A stretch of DNA of 64,000 nucleotides from Pristionchus mayeri. Taxonomy: Eukaryota > Nematoda > Chromadorea > Rhabditida > Neodiplogasteridae. The DNA lies in the NCBI GenBank assembly GCA_036245805.1, contig BTRK01000003.1, forward strand, positions 5,332,001 to 5,396,000. The letters are read 5' to 3'. The notes under the pieces are model-generated. The model had not been told where the DNA came from and did no database searches. It was given only the letters and a program-made list of their open reading frames with translations. A program made the position numbers and the translations under genes. Every line of letters starts with the position of its first letter. Positions within the stretch are counted from its first letter, which is position 1. Below are positions 1 through 11,300 of this stretch, piece after piece.

Positions 1-187
1 AATTGGTCGAGCTTTATGAAGCTAGAGTAGCAAAGTGGAAAACGTAAAACAGTCAACGAACTAGAACAAGTTAGCACGAAAAACGATTAGGTGACAACAG
101 GTGGTACAAGCATATGCCAATATGGCCGAAATACTAATAGGGGTAACTCCAGGCACCAATCGGGGTGGTCGATTTCTTCATTGCCTG

Positions 188-835
188 TTAGGGCTGGAGG
201 TGGGGGTTGCGAGGGCAGAAGAACTGCATGTGGCGGAGACCACGACCGAGCTCGTCCGAGCATTTGCGTGTGCAGATTTCGGGTTCGCATGAGGCGCTAT
301 GGGTGGGACCGATGTGACGGAAACATCTATGGCATTGGATGGGTGACATGAGGGAGATACGGGTGGAGACACTGGTAACAATAGTGCAATTGCGAGAAAG
401 ATGACAAACAGATGAACAGAAAGTGCATTTGACGGTCTGAGAATTGTGGGACGTCTTGAAATTGGGAGTAGTGCGAGGTGCAATTGGAGATCGACTACGA
501 TCTCTTGTGTGACTGGGACGGTCAATTGAATTGGGGGTACGATACTGAGAGCGAGGGGCAATGATAACTCGGGGAGTTCTGGGGGTAGATACCGACTGGG
601 TAATGGGAGAAGGCTGGGAGATCTTGGTCAGAATGGCAGATAGAGTGAGCGTCATGGATCCAAGGTCGTCTTTGATAGCCTTGAGCTCATTGGAGACGAG
701 TGCTCTGAGATCACTGACGTCCTCCTTGACATCGTTGACCTCTTGAGTGAGGTGAGTGTACATCGACTCGATGTAATCCCTAGTGGTGAAGTCATCCTGG
801 TAGGAAACGGCGAGAAGCTCGGCTTCCTCGTCCAT
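188..835 (-). CDS. Third ORF of BEL/Pao element, Cys-rich, unknown function
   Basis: A 215-codon reading frame downstream of pol in the same orientation. The N-terminal ~70 residues are acidic and look helical or coiled-coil (DVKEDVSDLRALVSNELKAI). A Ser/Pro/Arg-rich linker follows, then a Cys/His cluster starting KCTFCSSVCHLSRNC and continuing QCHRCFRHIG, which resembles paired zinc knuckles. Its place after integrase is where some BEL elements carry an env-like gene, but I see no signal peptide or transmembrane segment, so env is not supported. A nucleic-acid-binding accessory protein is more likely. Another frame at 87-290 carries a short stretch (EIDHPDWCLEL) that matches the 3' end of the second element's ORF region, so the original C-terminus may have been frameshifted. 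Confidence 0.55.
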   Translation of the reverse strand: MDEEAELLAVSYQDDFTTRDYIESMYTHLTQEVNDVKEDVSDLRALVSNELKAIKDDLGSMTLTLSAILTKISQPSPITQSVSTPRTPRVIIAPRSQYRTPNSIDRPSHTRDRSRSPIAPRTTPNFKTSHNSQTVKCTFCSSVCHLSRNCTIVTSVSTRISLMSPIQCHRCFRHIGPTHSASCEPEICTRKCSDELGRGLRHMQFFCPRNPHLQP

Positions 836-992
836 CTTGCTTTCCTCTGCGTTCGCGAGAGGCTGAATGGGATTGATGAAATGAGAGAATGATTGAAAGA
901 TAAATGATTTGATAATTACAGTGTGAATTCACAGTGGAAACCTCGGGGGGGGGGGGGGGGGGGGAATGGGAAATGGGAAAGGGAGATGAATC

Positions 993-3900
993 CTAGTGAT
1001 TTCGGCGTGTGTTCTTTGATCGAGTGACCATTGGATGAGATGTTTGTGCTACAGGGCCCACCGGGTGTGACTCTTCAGATGAATGAATTTCAAGTGGAAT
1101 AAGGAAGTTGAGTGTTCTCTCAATGATTCTGCCAGCAAGTGAGCGCAGGGTCGCAGAGGAATCTGTGAGAGTGAGGATTTTTGCCATTTTCCACGCTGAT
1201 CTCGGGGTGTTACCACTCTCATCCATGACTAAGACAATGGAACCGATTTTGGGGGTGGAACTGGATGATCGGTTTGACTGGAGAGTGTCTGAAGACTTAT
1301 TGAATGAATCTCTGAGGGTAGCGAGGTACTCAGTATGCCACTTTTGCCAGAATGAATCAACGATATTGATTGATCTTTTCAGGAATTTGACTGCATTCTC
1401 CCTACTCGAATTCTCTTCTTCTGGAGGGATGTAGTCCTCCTTATTAGTGAGGGAGAGTGAGCATCCTAGGAATGACTGGGGCAGAATGAGATCAATTGGT
1501 CTTAGACTAGGTCCATGGAATGAATGAATATCGTCTGATGAAACGTAAGTGAGGGGTCGAGAATTGAGAAGTGCCTCGACTTCACAAGTGATGGTTTCGA
1601 ATTCGTCCCTGTCAAGTTTCCTCTTTCCGATAGATCGAGAGAAAGAATCCTTGATTATTTTAATGAGTCTCTCATAGATGCCACCCTTCCATGGAGAATG
1701 TGCTGTGGTGAAAGACCAGGTGATTCCTAGAGATGAGAAGAGAGTATTGATGTCGGGGCTGATCTCTGATTTGCACAGTAGTGTACTGGCTAGTCTGAAA
1801 GTCGTGGCCTTATCAGAGGTGACTCTCTGGGGTGTGCCTCTACGTGAACAGAATCGACGGAATGCTAGAATGAATGCAGACGGAAGTAGTGAATCGACAA
1901 CTTCCAAGTGGGTAAGTCTGGTGGAAAAACAAGTGATAACTACTATCCAGACTTTTGAATCGCCTTTCAAGTGGAATGGGCCTGCATAATCGATTCCGCA
2001 ATGTGCGAATGGGAGACTTTGAGTGACTCTATCAGTTGGGAGTGGTGGAGTCTGAGGGTAAGTGAATGGCAGGTTGTTCGTTCTCCTGCATGGGACACAT
2101 TGTCTGAGAGTTGATTTGGCGAGTGGTCTGGCTCGAGGAATCAAGAACTTACTCTTGAGTGTATTGAGGACTACGTCTACACCAGCATGGGTGGAAGAGT
2201 GAATGTCCCTAATAAGAAGTCGAGCTAGAGTGCTATCAGGAGAAGTGGGGATGAAGATGGGGGATTTGAATTCCTCATGTTGATTCGAGTTAGCAACTCG
2301 AGTGCTGACTCTTAACAATCCAGTGGATGGATCATTGATTAGAGACATCTTCTTGATGACCGAGTCACTGAGCGATTGTTGACTGAAAAAAATGAGGCGA
2401 TTGAAAGCGAATCTCTTCTCCCGTGCATCCAGAGTAGATGCAGTGGGTTGGGGGAGGTGACTCAGTTTCTCGAGAATGCTTGCATTACTGGTCTTATGTG
2501 CGCATCGGGCGATGAATCTATAAATTAGCGCTGTCACATTGATAGCCCTTTTGAGGCTCGAATGGCGAGGGAGATTGATGGGAGACTCTGGTGGTGTCTC
2601 AATCACCTGAGCGCTGATCACTACTGGGAATGGATCGATATCTGGGTACTGAAGCTCGGATAGATTCGTGTCAGGCCATTCAGAAGGATTGGATGATAAC
2701 CACGGAGGGCCAATCCACCATTGATGCGAAGGATCGTTCATGTCTGATGAGGAAAGGCCACGAGTTGCATGGTCGGCAGGGTTCTCTTCGCCTCTGACAT
2801 GTCTCGGTGAGTGGTAAGAGAGAAGATTATCAGACGTAAGGGCGTCTCTGATCGAATGAATGAGCTTGACTCTATTGGAAACGAATACACCGACTGGCTT
2901 GTTGAACCCAGGTCTACACCAGTGAAGTGTCACAGCTGAATCCGAGAAAGTATACATGGATTTGCTTTTGTGGGAAACTCTTTTCGGATAGTCTCCACCG
3001 TGAACTGAAGCAAATTGTGTGCCATGGCCAGTGAATCAAGTTCCATCTTGGGTATGGTGGACTTGGAGTTGATGGGGGCTAGCCTAGTTTTGGAAATGAT
3101 AATTGTAGGTTTTTGACCAGACACGTAACTATAGACCGAGGCTGCCATTGCTGATTTTGAAGCATCGCAGAATGCAACTAGAGTGATGTCATTTGATTCA
3201 GAGATATGCGTAAATCGATCAATTGGGAGTGAGAACTGTTCGAGGTCTGAAATCTGATTGTGGAAGGATTCCCTAGTGCTCTCGTCGACTGGTTCATCCC
3301 ACTTGATTGGACTGTTCCATAGACCTTGGACTGTGAGTCGAGGAGGGAGAAGGAGTGGGTTGAGAAGCCCGAGTGGATCGTATGAACTCGATACGGTACT
3401 GAGCATGGATCTCTTCGACTCTTTTTCTCTCTTGGTAGAGACGGGAATATTGATAGAGAGAGAATCTTCCTCAGTGTTCCAAATGAGACCGAGAAGTTTC
3501 TGGTTACTGTCCTTTGATTGATCGGAATCTGGCACACACGACATGAATGAGGATGAATTGGATGAGTAATCTCTAAGGTTCATGGACATCGATTGGAACA
3601 GGTGTTTCGACTGTGTGTACATGAGGGAAGATGGGTTGTCAGCAGTGATGATGATGTTGTCTACGTAAAGATTGGAAACAAGTTGATGGACTAAGTGGGG
3701 GTCGCATTTCTTGCCCTCGTGCTGGATGTGATGGTTGATTACCTTGTTAAGAAGGCACGGGCTCTGGTTGACACCGAAAGGCGTTACGCAAAAGCGTAGG
3801 ACAAGAATGTTGTTGGGGGAGACAGGCTTGTCGATGTCTTTCAGCCATAGGAATCTGAGCATATTTCTCTGTGAAGGACACAGTTTCACTTGCAGGAATG

Positions 3901-4240
3901 CTTTCTCAACGTCGGCAACGATGAGAAATGGCCTGAGTCTGGCACGAATGAGGAGGGACGGGATCATTTCCAGGTCACTTGGTCCAGGGTAGATCATGTC
4001 GTTGAGTGATGGTTTGTTTTTGAGATGGGCTGAAGCATCATAGACTATGCGCAGTGGAGTGGTTGGTTTGTCTGGTCGAAGGACTGCTTGATGAGCAAGA
4101 TAGTGTATGATACCACTAGTGTCAGATGGGTCGACTGCTTCTACTTGCCCTAATGAAATCTGGTCTTGGATTACAGAATCGTAAAAGAGCAGCAGGTTTC
4201 TGTCAGTGGACAGATTGCGCTGTGTGGAGGAAAGACGGAG
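993..4240 (-). pseudogene. pol: BEL/Pao pol: reverse transcriptase, RNase H, integrase (frameshifted)
   Basis: Two overlapping open stretches (about 4240-2930 and 2957-993) together cover pol. The reverse transcriptase contains VADVEKAFLQV, then TPFGVNQSP, and the catalytic YVDN box at 3656-3667. RNase H follows with FCDASKSAMAASVY and MELDSLAMAHN. Integrase has a zinc-binding part (STHAG followed by QCVPC) and a catalytic triad with Asp at 1989-1991 (CGIDYAGP), Asp at 1812-1814 (TSDKATTF) and Glu at 1671-1673 (GGIYERLI), giving D-58-D-46-E spacing typical of BEL. The frame changes near 4240, just after the protease-RT linker, and near 2940, inside RNase H. Programmed frameshifting at both places is unlikely, so I treat them as decay. 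Confidence 0.88.
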
Positions 4241-6774
4241 ACTGCCAGATTGTAATTATCTGGCAATGTATCCTTGGCATCAGGCTTCATGGCATACTGA
4301 ACATAGTATCCGTCATCGTGAGACTGGACGGTGTCGTTGAAATGTTTCGTCACTAATTCGTCAGCCAGTTTTCGCTCCTCCTCCTCTGTGGTCTCGTATA
4401 TGCGTGAGATCGGATCAACAGAAAGGAAACGCTCAGCTAATTGATCTACTGAATGATTGACCGTGGTGACTGAGGCGACTGTGAGTGAAGGAGTGACTTG
4501 GTGATCAGAGGAGTTTGTTGGGGGAAGACCCTGACTCTGATTTGTAGGAGTTGCCTTATTCTTCTTGGTCGGAAGTGGTGGCGTCAGGTTCTCGGAACCG
4601 GCGACGAGGGGACCGATTACAGATTGGATCAAGCGGTATCCTCCAGGAAGTGTCGTCGATGTTGAGTTCTCCAGTAACTTGAGTGTGTCTCCGACACCGA
4701 GAAGTAAATCGGGACTAACAGTCGACTGAGTGAAATGAACTGGGATGGTAGTGAGAGTTGTCCTGATTACATCTAAATCAGCTTCAGACAATGGCTGATG
4801 ATGTATCGAGTGAGTGATGGTGTCAGTATCATGAACAATAGCTTTGATGACATCCCTACCATGGTCAGTGATGAGCTCAAATTGTACTATTTCGTGGCTA
4901 GAGGGAAGGAAATTCTGATCTGCAATCATTACTCCTGTGATGGAAGCATGTAACTGGTCGATTGGTTTGAGGTGAAGCTGATTGACTAGTCTTCGAGAGA
5001 TGAGAGATACTTGTGCACCAGCATCTAGTAGTGCGTTCGCGTAGGAACTTCTGAGCGCGATCGTGTTTGCTAGCATGACGGGTGCTGTGAACATTCTAGT
5101 GTTGAGCTGAATGCATGGACTAGTAGCTAATGAATGGACGCCAGACTGGTTAGGAGTAGATTGCTTTGTACACAGGGACTTGTGATGCTTTGCCTTGCAC
5201 TGTGGACACGATTTGTAGCAGGCATCAGAAGAGTGGTTGGGAGAGAAGCAAGAAAAGCAGAGTGATTTGCTCTTGAGAATCTCTCTCTTCTCCCTGATTG
5301 AAGTGATACGAGCGCATTCTCCACTGTACTGATGTGTGCCACAGAAAACACACAGTGGAATCTTCATAGAGTGGTTGGGTGTAGATGAGGAGTGGGACGA
5401 CTTAGTGTGAGGCGCTGTCGACGCGTGCGCCTTGGAAGGCAGCGAGCCATTATTGTATTGTGAGTTGACAACTGAGTTTGAACGCTGAGAAGTGAAAGCG
5501 CTGATCATGACTGAATCTTCTCGCTCTTCGCGCAATTTATCCTCAATTAGTTCGAGAGCGGACACAAGTGAATCAGGTTTTTTACGAGTGACAAGTGTAA
5601 TAAACTTGGGGTGGATGCTTTCGGCAAGTTGTTGTTGCATACAAAGAGCATTGATTCCCGAGTCTCCATGAATGGAGTGAGCTATGTTGATCATGGCACG
5701 GACAGCTGACAGTTGGTCGTCTACTCGGGATGATTTGGCTCGAATGGAACGAAGTGATTGCATTAGACGAGCTTGAGTGATGTCGTATCGATCGTATTCT
5801 GATTCTAGTCTAGTGAGCATTTTGGTGAGGAAGCTAGGCTGAACGGGAAGTGATGCGATTAGAGAGTGCGCTTCTCCTTTCAGATTAGAGCGAATGTGGA
5901 AAATCTTTTCTACTTCTGACAAGTGTGGCTGGTTGATAATGAGGGACTCAATCTGATACTTGAAGGCGGACCATCGAGTAATATCACTGCCGTCGAAAGT
6001 CTCGAGTCTGATGGGTGGAAGTGAGAGGCTAGGCCTATGCGACACTGAATCGAGTGGGGGAGGTGATTCCGTCGATGACGAAATAATTGCATTGGGTGAT
6101 GAAATATGAGTGAGAGTTGATTCCCGAGTGCCGGTTGCTGGCGGGAAGGGAACAGCAGTAAGTGAACGGCTGTCGATGATACTACTATTTCCCCCCTGGC
6201 TGACATGCGCGGGATGAGACTGAGTGACAGGGGAGGGAGGGGATGATTGCTCGGTGAGTGCGTTTTGATTGGGCGTAGGTGCGAAAGACTGAGGGGAAGG
6301 CTGATTGAGAGATGCGCCCTGGTCAACGAAATTTCCTAGCATCGACACTGCGCGAACGCGTCGTATCGATCTAGTGAGGGTATTTTCGTATTTCGACTCT
6401 TTATTTTTGAGAAGAGAAGCCAAACTGACTGCGCCCATCGGAAGACCGCTCGATCCATGCTCGGCCTTCTTTACTTGGTCGTAATGGTTCTTCTCTTTTC
6501 CAGCTTTCTCATTGTCCTCGATCTTCTTGACCATTTCTTCGATTCTCGCTTCGATCGACTCGGCGATTCCTGCATAACTGGTGATGATTTCTTCGGCGTC
6601 ACCAATGGTAGTGACCATGTGGGAGCTCAGTGACTGGATATCGTTTAGACTCGAAATCTGGGGCAGTCTCGATGTTTTGAGATTGATTTTGTCGAAAAGT
6701 GGCTTGAGCTCATCGAGAAGGGAATAGAGTTTGTCGTAGTCATTAGTGAAATCTGACACGAAAACGTCACCCAT
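4171..6774 (-). CDS. gag: BEL/Pao gag-protease polyprotein
   Basis: An 867-codon frame starting about 155 bp inside the primer-binding site. Residues ~1-120 are charged and helical; a Ser/Pro/Thr-rich linker follows; residues ~250-430 have the look of the retrotransposon capsid domain (SDITRWSAFKYQIESLI). Cys/His knuckles occupy ~474-540 (CVFCGTH, then CFSCFSPNHSSDAC, CPQCKAKHHKSLC), the usual BEL arrangement. The retropepsin active site is at ~583 as LLDAGAQVSLI, that is DAG where DSG or DTG is usual, which may weaken activity. The frame ends at 4171 after drifting out of the pol frame near 4240; gag and pol are normally one frame in BEL, so this stop is probably a mutation. Confidence 0.88.
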   Translation of the reverse strand: MGDVFVSDFTNDYDKLYSLLDELKPLFDKINLKTSRLPQISSLNDIQSLSSHMVTTIGDAEEIITSYAGIAESIEARIEEMVKKIEDNEKAGKEKNHYDQVKKAEHGSSGLPMGAVSLASLLKNKESKYENTLTRSIRRVRAVSMLGNFVDQGASLNQPSPQSFAPTPNQNALTEQSSPPSPVTQSHPAHVSQGGNSSIIDSRSLTAVPFPPATGTRESTLTHISSPNAIISSSTESPPPLDSVSHRPSLSLPPIRLETFDGSDITRWSAFKYQIESLIINQPHLSEVEKIFHIRSNLKGEAHSLIASLPVQPSFLTKMLTRLESEYDRYDITQARLMQSLRSIRAKSSRVDDQLSAVRAMINIAHSIHGDSGINALCMQQQLAESIHPKFITLVTRKKPDSLVSALELIEDKLREEREDSVMISAFTSQRSNSVVNSQYNNGSLPSKAHASTAPHTKSSHSSSTPNHSMKIPLCVFCGTHQYSGECARITSIREKREILKSKSLCFSCFSPNHSSDACYKSCPQCKAKHHKSLCTKQSTPNQSGVHSLATSPCIQLNTRMFTAPVMLANTIALRSSYANALLDAGAQVSLISRRLVNQLHLKPIDQLHASITGVMIADQNFLPSSHEIVQFELITDHGRDVIKAIVHDTDTITHSIHHQPLSEADLDVIRTTLTTIPVHFTQSTVSPDLLLGVGDTLKLLENSTSTTLPGGYRLIQSVIGPLVAGSENLTPPLPTKKNKATPTNQSQGLPPTNSSDHQVTPSLTVASVTTVNHSVDQLAERFLSVDPISRIYETTEEEERKLADELVTKHFNDTVQSHDDGYYVQYAMKPDAKDTLPDNYNLAVSVFPPHSAICPLTETCCSFTIL

Positions 6775-6866
6775 TTTGCGAGAGCGGCGGGTGCTGACAG
6801 AGGAAGGGATTGCAAAATCAATTGTGATTGGTTTGGGAATGCTTCTGAGCGAAAATGGAGTGACTG

Positions 6867-6940
6867 GTGGTAGAATGCTTTTGGGCCACGCGGGACTTGA
6901 TAATTATGGCTAGGATTGTATTAAAAAAGCCGATGCACCA
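6867..6940 (-). promoter_or_regulatory. Primer-binding site plus extended tRNA-Gly(GCC) complementarity
   Basis: Bases 6929-6940 equal the last 12 bases of tRNA-Gly(GCC) including CCA, so the minus-strand transcript has a 12-nt primer-binding site directly after the LTR. Farther downstream, 6885-6894 equals the anticodon-loop and stem stretch (GCCACGCGGG) and 6867-6879 equals the D-arm stretch (GTGGTAGAATGCT). These two blocks are separated by 5 bases, exactly as in the tRNA. Only the T-arm part is replaced, by 34 bases instead of 20. The full tRNA was compared with the copy at 40528-40596 and with tRNA-Gly(GCC) as I know it. Confidence 0.8.
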
Positions 6941-7658
6941 TGTAGACAATTTTCGTGTCTTTGTGGTGTGAGGCAAAGGCAAAAGGGGTGATAATAAAAT
7001 ATATTTATTTACTTTAATTCACAAGGGAAACACGAAGTAAATGGTAGATCACAAGAAAGGAATGGGGTTGTTTACGTGACTATTGATTGGTTGGAAAAAG
7101 ATTGAGAAAGATTGAAGTACCTTTATGAGGTCTTGAATCCTTGGATACCCGACGCCTTGTGGAGGTCGTCAGTGAGTGCTGTTGATGATACCCGAACGAC
7201 TCGCAGAATCGTCCTGAGTGATGAAATGATGATAATGGGAAAAGGTGGATGGAACGAGTGAAAGGTGTGACCGCACGCAAGTAAAGCAATGCAATGATGA
7301 TGAGAATTAGGCAAGTGAGCCTAGTGAATGGTTGAAGAAGAAAAAGAAAGCGACGTAAAAGCGACGTGAGCTTCGCCGAGCTTCGTTTTCCAGAAAAAGA
7401 AAATCATCGCGAGTCGCGGCCGTTTTTATGACGCTCATGAAGGCGGAACATATTGGAATGGCTTCGAGGAACGCGGGAAAGTTCAAATAAATAGAAGGGA
7501 AGAAAAAAGGCGCCGAGAGGCCGCGGCGAACTTGGCTACAGTATGACTGCGTTATTGAGAGTAAATCGTAAAATGAATATATTATTTTTTTTTGGAATGA
7601 TTGTTTATTTTGATTATTTTATGAATGAATTGTAGTAGCGAAGTGACATTTCGCTATA
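6941..7658 (-). repeat. 5' LTR of the BEL/Pao element
   Basis: Its outer end on the minus strand reads TATAGCGAAATGTCACTTCG, close to the start of the LTRs at 39798 and 41186 (TGTAGCGAAATCACTTCGC), with G to A at the second base. Its inner end is TCTACA followed at once by the primer-binding site. The length of ~718 bp matches the 730-bp LTR at 39798-40527. The first ~60 bases are AT-rich. The partner LTR is outside the window, so identity and age cannot be judged. Confidence 0.8.
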
Positions 7659-7659
7659 A

Positions 7660-8250
7660 TACGATGCCGTATTCGTAATGGTCAGACAAATCAGGGACGA
7701 TCTGGAACACCAATATTTCAAAAATATGGTATCTGGGGTAGTTTTTCATGCTGTTGACGATGGTCGACTTTATTTTGCATAATTGACCTCTAATGAAGCA
7801 CTACGACTCCCATTCGAACAACTTTAGTTTATTTGATAGATTGCGAGTAAAAGCGGTTCTGGAAACTTCAAAATTGTTTCCCCGGGGCAGTTTTATATTC
7901 TCTACACGATGGAATGGTTAAAATCATCGTTCGAAAGTTCCTTCATTGGTTTTCGAACAGAATTGATGGCTAAAACTCAAAACTAAACGGCGTCGTTTGG
8001 TGTGCATGTAGAGCACGTTGCAAATAGGCCGTAATCCGATTTTTGTGCAATTTCAAGTATGGGATTTCTATTTATGCACTTTTCAATTTTCGAGTTCACA
8101 AACTCCACATCTCTCGCATACTTATCAAAGAACAAGGGAGCTCACTTGCCCAACCACCCCATCCCTTGTATGGCTCAACTGGTAGTGCCTCGGTCTATCA
8201 ATCAACAACTTGGGTGTTCGGTTCCCATTTATGCGGAAGTTTTGCAATAA
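7660..8250 (+). repeat. Left terminal inverted repeat of the DDE-like transposon
   Basis: It pairs with 13432-14014. Matching landmarks include the GGTATCTGGGGTAGTTTTTC block near 7728, the TCGTTTGGTGTGCATGTAG block near 7995 and CGGAAGTTTTGC at the inner end near 8240. The right copy has a ~12-bp deletion near its outer end. The repeat carries a tRNA-like pol III promoter signature at 8165-8232. Confidence 0.85.
8165..8232 (+). other. tRNA-like pol III box A/box B segment inside left TIR
   Basis: TGGCTCAACTGG fits the tRNA D-arm box A, and TGTTCGGTTCCC about 40 bases later fits box B and the T-loop apart from one base. The segment between can form only a poor anticodon arm and no proper acceptor stem is evident, so it is a tRNA-derived fragment (or SINE piece) rather than a working tRNA gene. 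A mirror copy is at 13450-13510. Confidence 0.5.
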
Positions 8251-8387
8251 TTTCTGAAACTTAATTTTTTTTCAAAGGTTATTTGTGACTACTTACATAA
8301 CTATAGATGACATCGTTTTAATACAGTTATATTTTTAAGACATGAAGCAAACATTTAATAACTTTTACAAACGATGAACTCGGGTTT

Positions 8388-11300
8388 CTAAACATTGTTG
8401 ATGAAAATTGAATCGAGATCGGGAAGAATTGCTTCGAGAATTGCAGTCTCAGTTGTTTTCTGGACTATTTCTTCTTCTTCCTCATCTTCATCTTCACACT
8501 CGGTGTAAGTGATCTGAAAAGCATAGTTTAATTTATTTTATTTTTTTTCTAAATTCTGACCTTCTGAAGTCCTGCCTGTCTCCTACTTCTTCGGAGTATA
8601 ATTTGTTCATGTTCATCAGTTGACTTCCTTCTCTTCTTCTTGGGCTCTTCATTGGGAGAGGAATCTTTCAAAGGGCGAAATGAAGGATTGATAAATGCTG
8701 ATATTGTACCTCATTTCCAGCAACCTTCTCAATTTGTTCCTCCTCTCCCTCTCATTCTGCTTCATCGCATCCACCCTCCACCTCTTCTTCAACGCTTTTC
8801 TTTCTTCTTCCTCCTACCTTCTTCTTTCCTGTCTGCTCCGCTCCTCCTCCTGCCAACCATCGGCTGATCAATTCTTGATCCTGTTCCTCTCTCAAACACT
8901 AAGTCAGCTTGAAGCGATACCGTAGTCCGTCCTTCTCTTCCCTCATCTTCAGTGACAATTCTCGTGCATCCGCTCTCTTTTCTGCTTCCCTCTGTGTACG
9001 GTAGTATTCCCAAGCGTAAGCACGAGCTTCCTTCTCAATAGGAATGACAGTTCTCTTCCGGATTGCCCATCCTTCATCCAGTCGAGTCGGAGTCATCGAT
9101 GGCTTGAGAATGGCCATGGAATCATTCTGCATAGCCCTGTAGGCCTGATCGTTGTCCTCGAACGAGGATGAGAAGAGGCGAATGGCTGTAAGTATTCCAT
9201 TTGTGAATAATGAAAAGTTAGATTGACTAACTTCGATCTACCATTGTTGGAGCATTCTTCGGGATTTTATGCGAGCCAATCAGTTGGTGATTTGCCAGAC
9301 CACGGAAAGTCAAGAACCGAGATTCACAATAGGGCTCCGGGCAAGATAAGTAATGAGGAGGATCGATTTGCTCCGGAACTGTTTCGTACTCCATCTCGTT
9401 ATACTCCGTAACAACAGGCTCTCCAATAATTTCCTCTCCACTCCTCATCAAAAAATGCGGGTGATTCCCCGTACATCCTCCTTTGGCTCGTACATCAATA
9501 TTGAACTTGAGAGCAGTAAGAGCCGATTTTTCGATCAATTTCCCTTCACCGATTCCATCAAATCTCCTGCATCGCACTCCTTCTCCCTGCAACAACAAAA
9601 CATGATATGTGTGTGGAAGATGAGATAAGTTTACCTCAAATCGGAATGATGAAAAGTTTGAGATAGATTGAATGGCAGCTGTGGCTTTTTTCTCAATTTC
9701 TCCATTGATTATTATCTCATACATCGAGTATCCCTACAATCGTACCATATTAAAAAAATCTAAATATTATATCAATACCTTCATCTCCGCTCCGGAAATC
9801 ACTGCTTTGAACATCTCCATGCTTGTTTTGGCTGTTCCTCCAGCATCTACGAATCGACCGAGCTTTCCTTTCACATGAGAAATACACTGATCGGCCCTGC
9901 TCTGAATTTCGAAATACTCCAAGGCCAGAACAGATTGATCTGATACCTTTCCCGCCTGAGACTCACTAAACACGTATCCATTCACTACTATTCCAATTTT
10001 CTGAGCAAGAACGTAGATAGTAGAGATTACGCTCGAACAACGATAATATGCTGCAATGTTTACGAAGACTGTGAAGTAGTGAGCATGACTAACCTGCAGT
10101 GTCGCTTCGCAGAAACACAGATTTCACTCCATTCTCCTTCAGCATCGTCAGCACATGAAATGCAATTCCAACTACAGCTATTGCGTTCTGAAGGGAAATT
10201 TCAACAAGGAAATCAACAATGAAATGAAACCTGCACTAGATCCTGCGCGAAATGAGAGAACGTGTGGCAGTACAGTTGGCCTCCCAACTTAGCGATAGCA
10301 TAGGCTGCGTGCATAGAAACGCCCTTCTTTCCGTAGAAGTTGCTTTGTTTCTCACTACAATTTGGCAGTGGCCTGTCAGGCAATACAAAAAAAACTCACT
10401 TAGCCTCACACGGAAGTATTTTCATGGAAAAGTCCCAGATGCTCAGACATTCTCCCTCTTCGAATTCATCGATGATCTTTCTCCTTGCCAGTTTAGACGC
10501 TGCCGCTCGCACTTGCATTCGGTATTCCATTATTGCACGTTCGTTCCATTGACATTCCTCGAGGAGGCGCATAATACGATACCTACCATTATCATATTTC
10601 AATATCTAGTTAGTAGTGTTCTCGGAATATGTTCTGAAGTGTACTGACCGTTCAGGGGAAGATGCGTCAATAGAATCCAATATCTGATCCACCTTGGCGG
10701 TGAGAATAGGCATTACGTCGAATACCTGGATTAATTTTTCAAAAATTAGTCCACATAAAATCTAAACTAACTTCGTCACATTGAGTGCACACAGTATCAT
10801 GAATATGATCACAAGGAGAGTTGAAAGCTGCATTAGAGGAATCGGAGAGGCAAAAATTTAAGCAGTGAGCGGCACACGAAGACGAAGGAGACAAATGAAG
10901 TCGATGCTCTCCTGATAGATAGATAATAGTTGCAAGTCAATACAGATCAATCGAGAGGTTTAAGCTAACTAACTTACCCTAAGCGAAGTTCTGCAGAACT
11001 CTAACTCGACGCATCATCTCAGGTGACGTAGAATTATCGATCATTTGCACTTCATTCAGCTCCTTTATCACTGCAAGGCTGGTGTCGAAAGCCTAGAGCG
11101 TAGAATTGCAAGGTAAGAATTCATTAATTTTCTTACGTATAAAGCGTCCGAGTAGTACTGGTCGATGCACGATAGGCGCTCTTTCTTCAGCGGTGCCAGA
11201 ACCTGAATTTGTTAATTAAATGTGAGACACATTTAATTGGTTATCGAACTCACATCCAGGATTTTGCAGATCGATGAATAACCAAGACAGTGTGTTCGTA

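Larger units (their letters stand above)
1..7658 (-). mobile_element. BEL/Pao LTR retrotransposon, 3' end beyond window
   Basis: Read on the minus strand, this element runs 5' LTR, primer-binding site, gag-protease, reverse transcriptase-RNase H-integrase, and a third ORF. That gene order, the Cys-rich gag, the YVDN reverse transcriptase motif and the long integrase are typical of BEL/Pao. The 3' LTR is not seen and must lie left of base 1. pol is broken by at least two frame changes, near 4240 and near 2940, so this copy is not expected to be autonomous. A run of 20 G at 945-964 lies between integrase and the third ORF. Positions ~100-190 resemble 41371-41460 of the second BEL-like element, so the two share a 3' region. 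The 5' LTR abuts the inverted repeat of the neighbouring DNA transposon. Confidence 0.9.

Noticed and set aside
945..964. The 20-G run as polypurine tract of the BEL element
   Set aside because: On the coding (minus) strand it is poly-C and lies upstream of the third ORF, not next to a 3' LTR.
1678..1989. Plus-strand reading frames within the BEL element (also 1108-1434, 3258-3521)
   Set aside because: They lie antisense to pol, carry no domain and depend on codon bias of the opposite strand.
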